Assembly: GCF_022760755.1 (NCBI RefSeq)
Contig: NZ_JAIVFP010000001.1
Coordinates: 761,501 to 825,500, forward strand
Length of the DNA: 64,000 nt
Direction: 5' to 3'
Origin: Candidatus Rhodoblastus alkanivorans
GTDB lineage: Bacteria; Pseudomonadota; Alphaproteobacteria; Rhizobiales; Beijerinckiaceae
The stretch's first letter is position 1. Every line of letters starts with the position of its first letter. The notes beneath the pieces are model-generated. The model searched no databases and was not told where the DNA came from. It saw only the letters and a program-made list of their open reading frames with translations. Both the position numbers and the translations under genes were made by a program. This document shows, one piece after another, positions 63,330 through 64,000 of the stretch.

Positions 63330-63731
63330 ATGGACGCACCGCGAAACAAGAACAGGATCGTCGGACAGGCGGAGCCGCCGCTCGTCCCCGAGGCGTCGCC
63401 GAGAAAGGCCGCCACGGGCAAGACAACAACTCGCGTCGAATTGCTCGACGCGGTTTACACCGCCTGCCCGTCGCTATCGCGGGCGCAGGCGCGCGAGCTT
63501 TTCGAAATGACGCTCGACGAAATCGTCGGCGCGCTATTGAGCGGCGATGCGGTCAAGCTGCGCGCCTTCGGCGCCTTCAACGTCCGCTCGAAGCGCGAGC
63601 GCATCGGCCGCAATCCGCGCAATGGCGTCGAGGCGACAATCAACGCCCGCCGCGTGCTGACCTTCAAGGCGTCGCCGACCCTGATCGCCCGGGTCAATGG
63701 CTGGACCGCTCCTTTTGGGGAGGAGGACTGA
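63330..63731 (+). CDS. IHF-alpha/HU-family DNA-bending protein with N-terminal extension
   Basis: A 133-residue protein. The core (about 32-133) is TTTRVELLDAVYTACPSLSR, FEMTLDEIVGALLSGDAVKL and FGAFNVRSKRERIGRNPRNG, with the Pro-containing arm RNPRNGVEATINARRVLTF that intercalates DNA. About 30 extra basic and Pro-rich residues (APRNKNRIVGQ...EASPRKAATG) precede it; standard IHF-alpha is near 100 residues. ATG 63330 with GGAGGG four bases upstream is preferred over 63297 or 63222. It may be IHF-alpha itself or an extra paralogue; a groEL neighbour does not decide this. Confidence 0.8.
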   Translation: MDAPRNKNRIVGQAEPPLVPEASPRKAATGKTTTRVELLDAVYTACPSLSRAQARELFEMTLDEIVGALLSGDAVKLRAFGAFNVRSKRERIGRNPRNGVEATINARRVLTFKASPTLIARVNGWTAPFGEED

Positions 63732-63757
63732 GCCGCCGCGGTTCTTCGCGTCTCCGG

Positions 63758-64000
63758 TCAGAACGCTCCGGCGATGGCCGAAAGCCGGTCCAGCGTCGAG
63801 ACCGGCGCCGGGCGCCGGGCCGCCGGAGCGGCGAGGTCGGGCGCGGCCTCAGCCTTGGTCGAAACCGCGCTCGCCTTGCCGAAAACGGCGCTCCTGGCCT
63901 GCCCTTCGGCGACCAGCAGCTGATCGCGCTTGATGGAGGCCTTGCGGATCCTGGCCTCGACACGACTGCGGGGGTCGTTGAGCACCACCTCGATCGGCGG
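63758..64000 (-). CDS. 3' end of an unrecognised gene (partial)
   Basis: An open frame enters from the right edge and gives 80 C-terminal residues: PIEVVLNDPRSRVEARIRKA, then SIKRDQLLVAEGQARSAVFG, and an Ala/Pro-rich end with TLDRLSAIAGAF. The composition looks coding and the frame continues to the window end. It ends 26 bases from the IHF-like stop and is convergent with it. No family is recognised from this fragment. Confidence 0.5.
   Translation of the reverse strand, partial: PPIEVVLNDPRSRVEARIRKASIKRDQLLVAEGQARSAVFGKASAVSTKAEAAPDLAAPAARRPAPVSTLDRLSAIAGAF

Overview
The window is GC-rich chromosomal DNA from a Gram-negative alphaproteobacterium. It is most likely from the order Hyphomicrobiales (Rhizobiales), perhaps the Beijerinckiaceae/Methylocystaceae side. 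This rests on FixL/FixJ-type signalling proteins, a small SRP RNA of the alphaproteobacterial type, DnaX with a single Cys in its degenerate zinc-loop region, a CycM-like membrane-anchored cytochrome c, a groESL operon with both an RpoH-like promoter and a CIRCE element, coiled-coil-headed porins, and intergenic palindromes of a kind common in rhizobial genomes. Species cannot be fixed from sequence inspection. No rRNA, CRISPR array, prophage or intact transposon was seen.

Layout. 1-4.7 kb: a ModA molybdate-binding protein, then an orphan FixL-like kinase and a FixJ-like regulator separated by a decaying second regulator. Next come a 46-bp perfect palindrome and a broken remnant of a secreted protein. 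4.7-16.6 kb: a cell-surface polysaccharide island. It holds an ABC-2 exporter (KpsE-, KpsT- and KpsM-like, the permease fused to a long TPR domain), a coiled-coil methyltransferase, a glycosyltransferase, a Wza/KpsD-like outer-membrane lipoprotein, an alpha-oxoamine synthase with a GNAT-like acyltransferase, and a sulfotransferase. 16.9-19.8 kb: an ECF sigma factor, anti-sigma factor and secreted subtilisin-like protease in one operon. 19.9-31 kb: mostly housekeeping genes (cycM, kdsB, pheA, pterin dehydratase, MBL-rhodanese, queC, pabB/pabC, CBS protein, nudC, HIT protein), plus a CorA-type gene broken by a stop and a frameshift.

31-34 kb: SRP RNA followed by dnaX-ybaB-recR. 34.5-38.3 kb: two paralogous porins with near-identical terminators. 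38.4-44.7 kb: leuB, a secreted GyrI-like protein, dapF-mtaB, and two proteins of unknown function. 44.8-47.6 kb: the complete elongation factor P modification set efp / epmA-epmB. 47.6-57.6 kb: an MscS-type channel, a CAP-domain lipoprotein, a TerB-SDR-glutamine amidotransferase operon, a large SUV3-like helicase and a DUF3108 protein. 57.8-64 kb: tRNA-Pro(CGG), rpmB, an L,D-transpeptidase, a Wzx-like flippase, groES-groEL, an IHF-alpha-like gene and the 3' end of an unrecognised gene.

How genes work together. The exporter, the outer-membrane lipoprotein, the tailoring enzymes and, at a distance, kdsB and the flippase point to an exported, probably lipid-anchored and modified polysaccharide. 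The KpsC/KpsS-type Kdo transferases are not in the window. dnaX-ybaB-recR is the conserved replication/repair group. efp-epmA-epmB supplies and beta-lysylates EF-P. pabB-pabC make p-aminobenzoate for folate. The least ordinary items are the dead-CheB/PAS kinase beside a regulator pseudogene, the TPR-permease fusion, the alpha-oxoamine synthase/acyltransferase pair, the sigma/anti-sigma/protease operon, and the large perfect palindrome.
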